32,343 nucleotides of DNA from an uncultured Clostridia bacterium (GTDB lineage Bacteria; Bacillota; Clostridia; Christensenellales; CAG-138): NCBI GenBank assembly GCA_947166925.1, contig CAMVGD010000018.1, forward strand, positions 1 to 32,343, given 5' to 3'. Shown one piece after another: positions 32,290 through 32,343 of the stretch. Positions within the stretch are counted from its first letter, which is position 1. Each line of letters begins with the position of its first letter. The translations under genes and the position numbers were made by a program. The notes below the pieces were generated by a model. That model saw nothing but the letters and a program-made list of their open reading frames with translations. It was not told the DNA's origin and searched no databases.

Positions 32290-32343
32290 TGAATTGCAGC
32301 ATGGCTGCATGAATTGGCTTCGCCGTGAATTGCGCTGCGCGCA
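32290..32343. repeat. TGAATTG repeat modules with small palindromes, running off the window
   Basis: TGAATTG occurs at 32290-32296, 32310-32316 and 32326-32332. Each copy is followed by a different small palindrome: CAGC-ATG-GCTG, GGC-TTC-GCC, and GCGC-T-GCGC. This modular layout resembles intergenic repeat arrays of gut Clostridia. The array continues beyond the window end. Confidence 0.6.

Noticed and set aside
1-32343. tRNA, rRNA, integrase, transposase or att sites
   Set aside because: None recognised on reading; a tRNAscan or Infernal run could still reveal a small RNA I missed.

Overview
The window looks like chromosomal DNA of a GC-rich Gram-positive anaerobe of the Clostridia (Bacillota). 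Evidence: strong AGGAGG-type ribosome sites, lipoproteins with Thr/Pro linkers, an NlpC/P60 hydrolase with four peptidoglycan-binding repeats, a compact clostridial-style cobalamin nucleotide-loop operon, and scattered palindromic repeats. Oscillospirales or Christensenellales is a reasonable guess, but no rRNA is present to fix it. No CRISPR array, tRNA, integrase or transposase was seen.

Layout. (1) 1-2410: an AEC-family transporter overlapped by an alanyl-tRNA editing (AlaX/DHHA1) protein. (2) 2410-4030: a repeat-rich, AT-richer patch with a lipoprotein and a divergent small ribbon-helix-helix regulator whose candidate operators overlap the lipoprotein promoter. (3) 4100-6215: a lipid-anchored NlpC/P60 hydrolase and a small charged protein. 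(4) 6224-14658, minus strand: ten tightly packed genes forming a podovirus-type capsid and packaging cassette (small and large terminase, portal, scaffold-like protein, N4-gp56/P22-type major capsid protein, adaptor, nozzle-like propeller, small proteins). No integrase, replication, lysis, tape-measure or tail-fibre gene is visible. (5) 14771-28371, minus strand: the most interesting unit. From a good promoter at 28343-28371 run a membrane-anchored von Willebrand A (VWA) protein, a 1205-residue tubulin/FtsZ-like protein, a 685-residue two-TM protein, a 1520-residue membrane protein (possible degenerate helicase-like core, cationic amphipathic repeats, acidic 12-residue repeats, zinc ribbon and a DA1-like HELTH metallopeptidase) and a lipoprotein. 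(6) 28415-31819, minus strand: cobT-cobU-cobS-short cobU-like-cobC, for cobalamin nucleotide-loop assembly. (7) 31820-32343: a small Cys-rich membrane or lipoprotein gene, a 14-bp perfect inverted repeat and TGAATTG repeat modules running off the end.

How the parts may work together. The VWA, tubulin-like, two-TM and giant membrane genes are a contiguous, overlapping operon. They look like a Gram-positive relative of the tubulin-like/VWA membrane-remodelling systems inferred earlier by comparative genomics (FtsZ-like families described by Makarova and Koonin). An extracellular VWA sensor linked through one membrane segment to a GTP-binding filament protein, together with a peptidase-bearing membrane partner, is my inference; nothing here proves the function. 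The capsid cassette is separated from this operon by a strong terminator. It could be a decayed prophage, a satellite, or a domesticated particle. The cob operon is conventional except for a second, truncated CobU-like protein.
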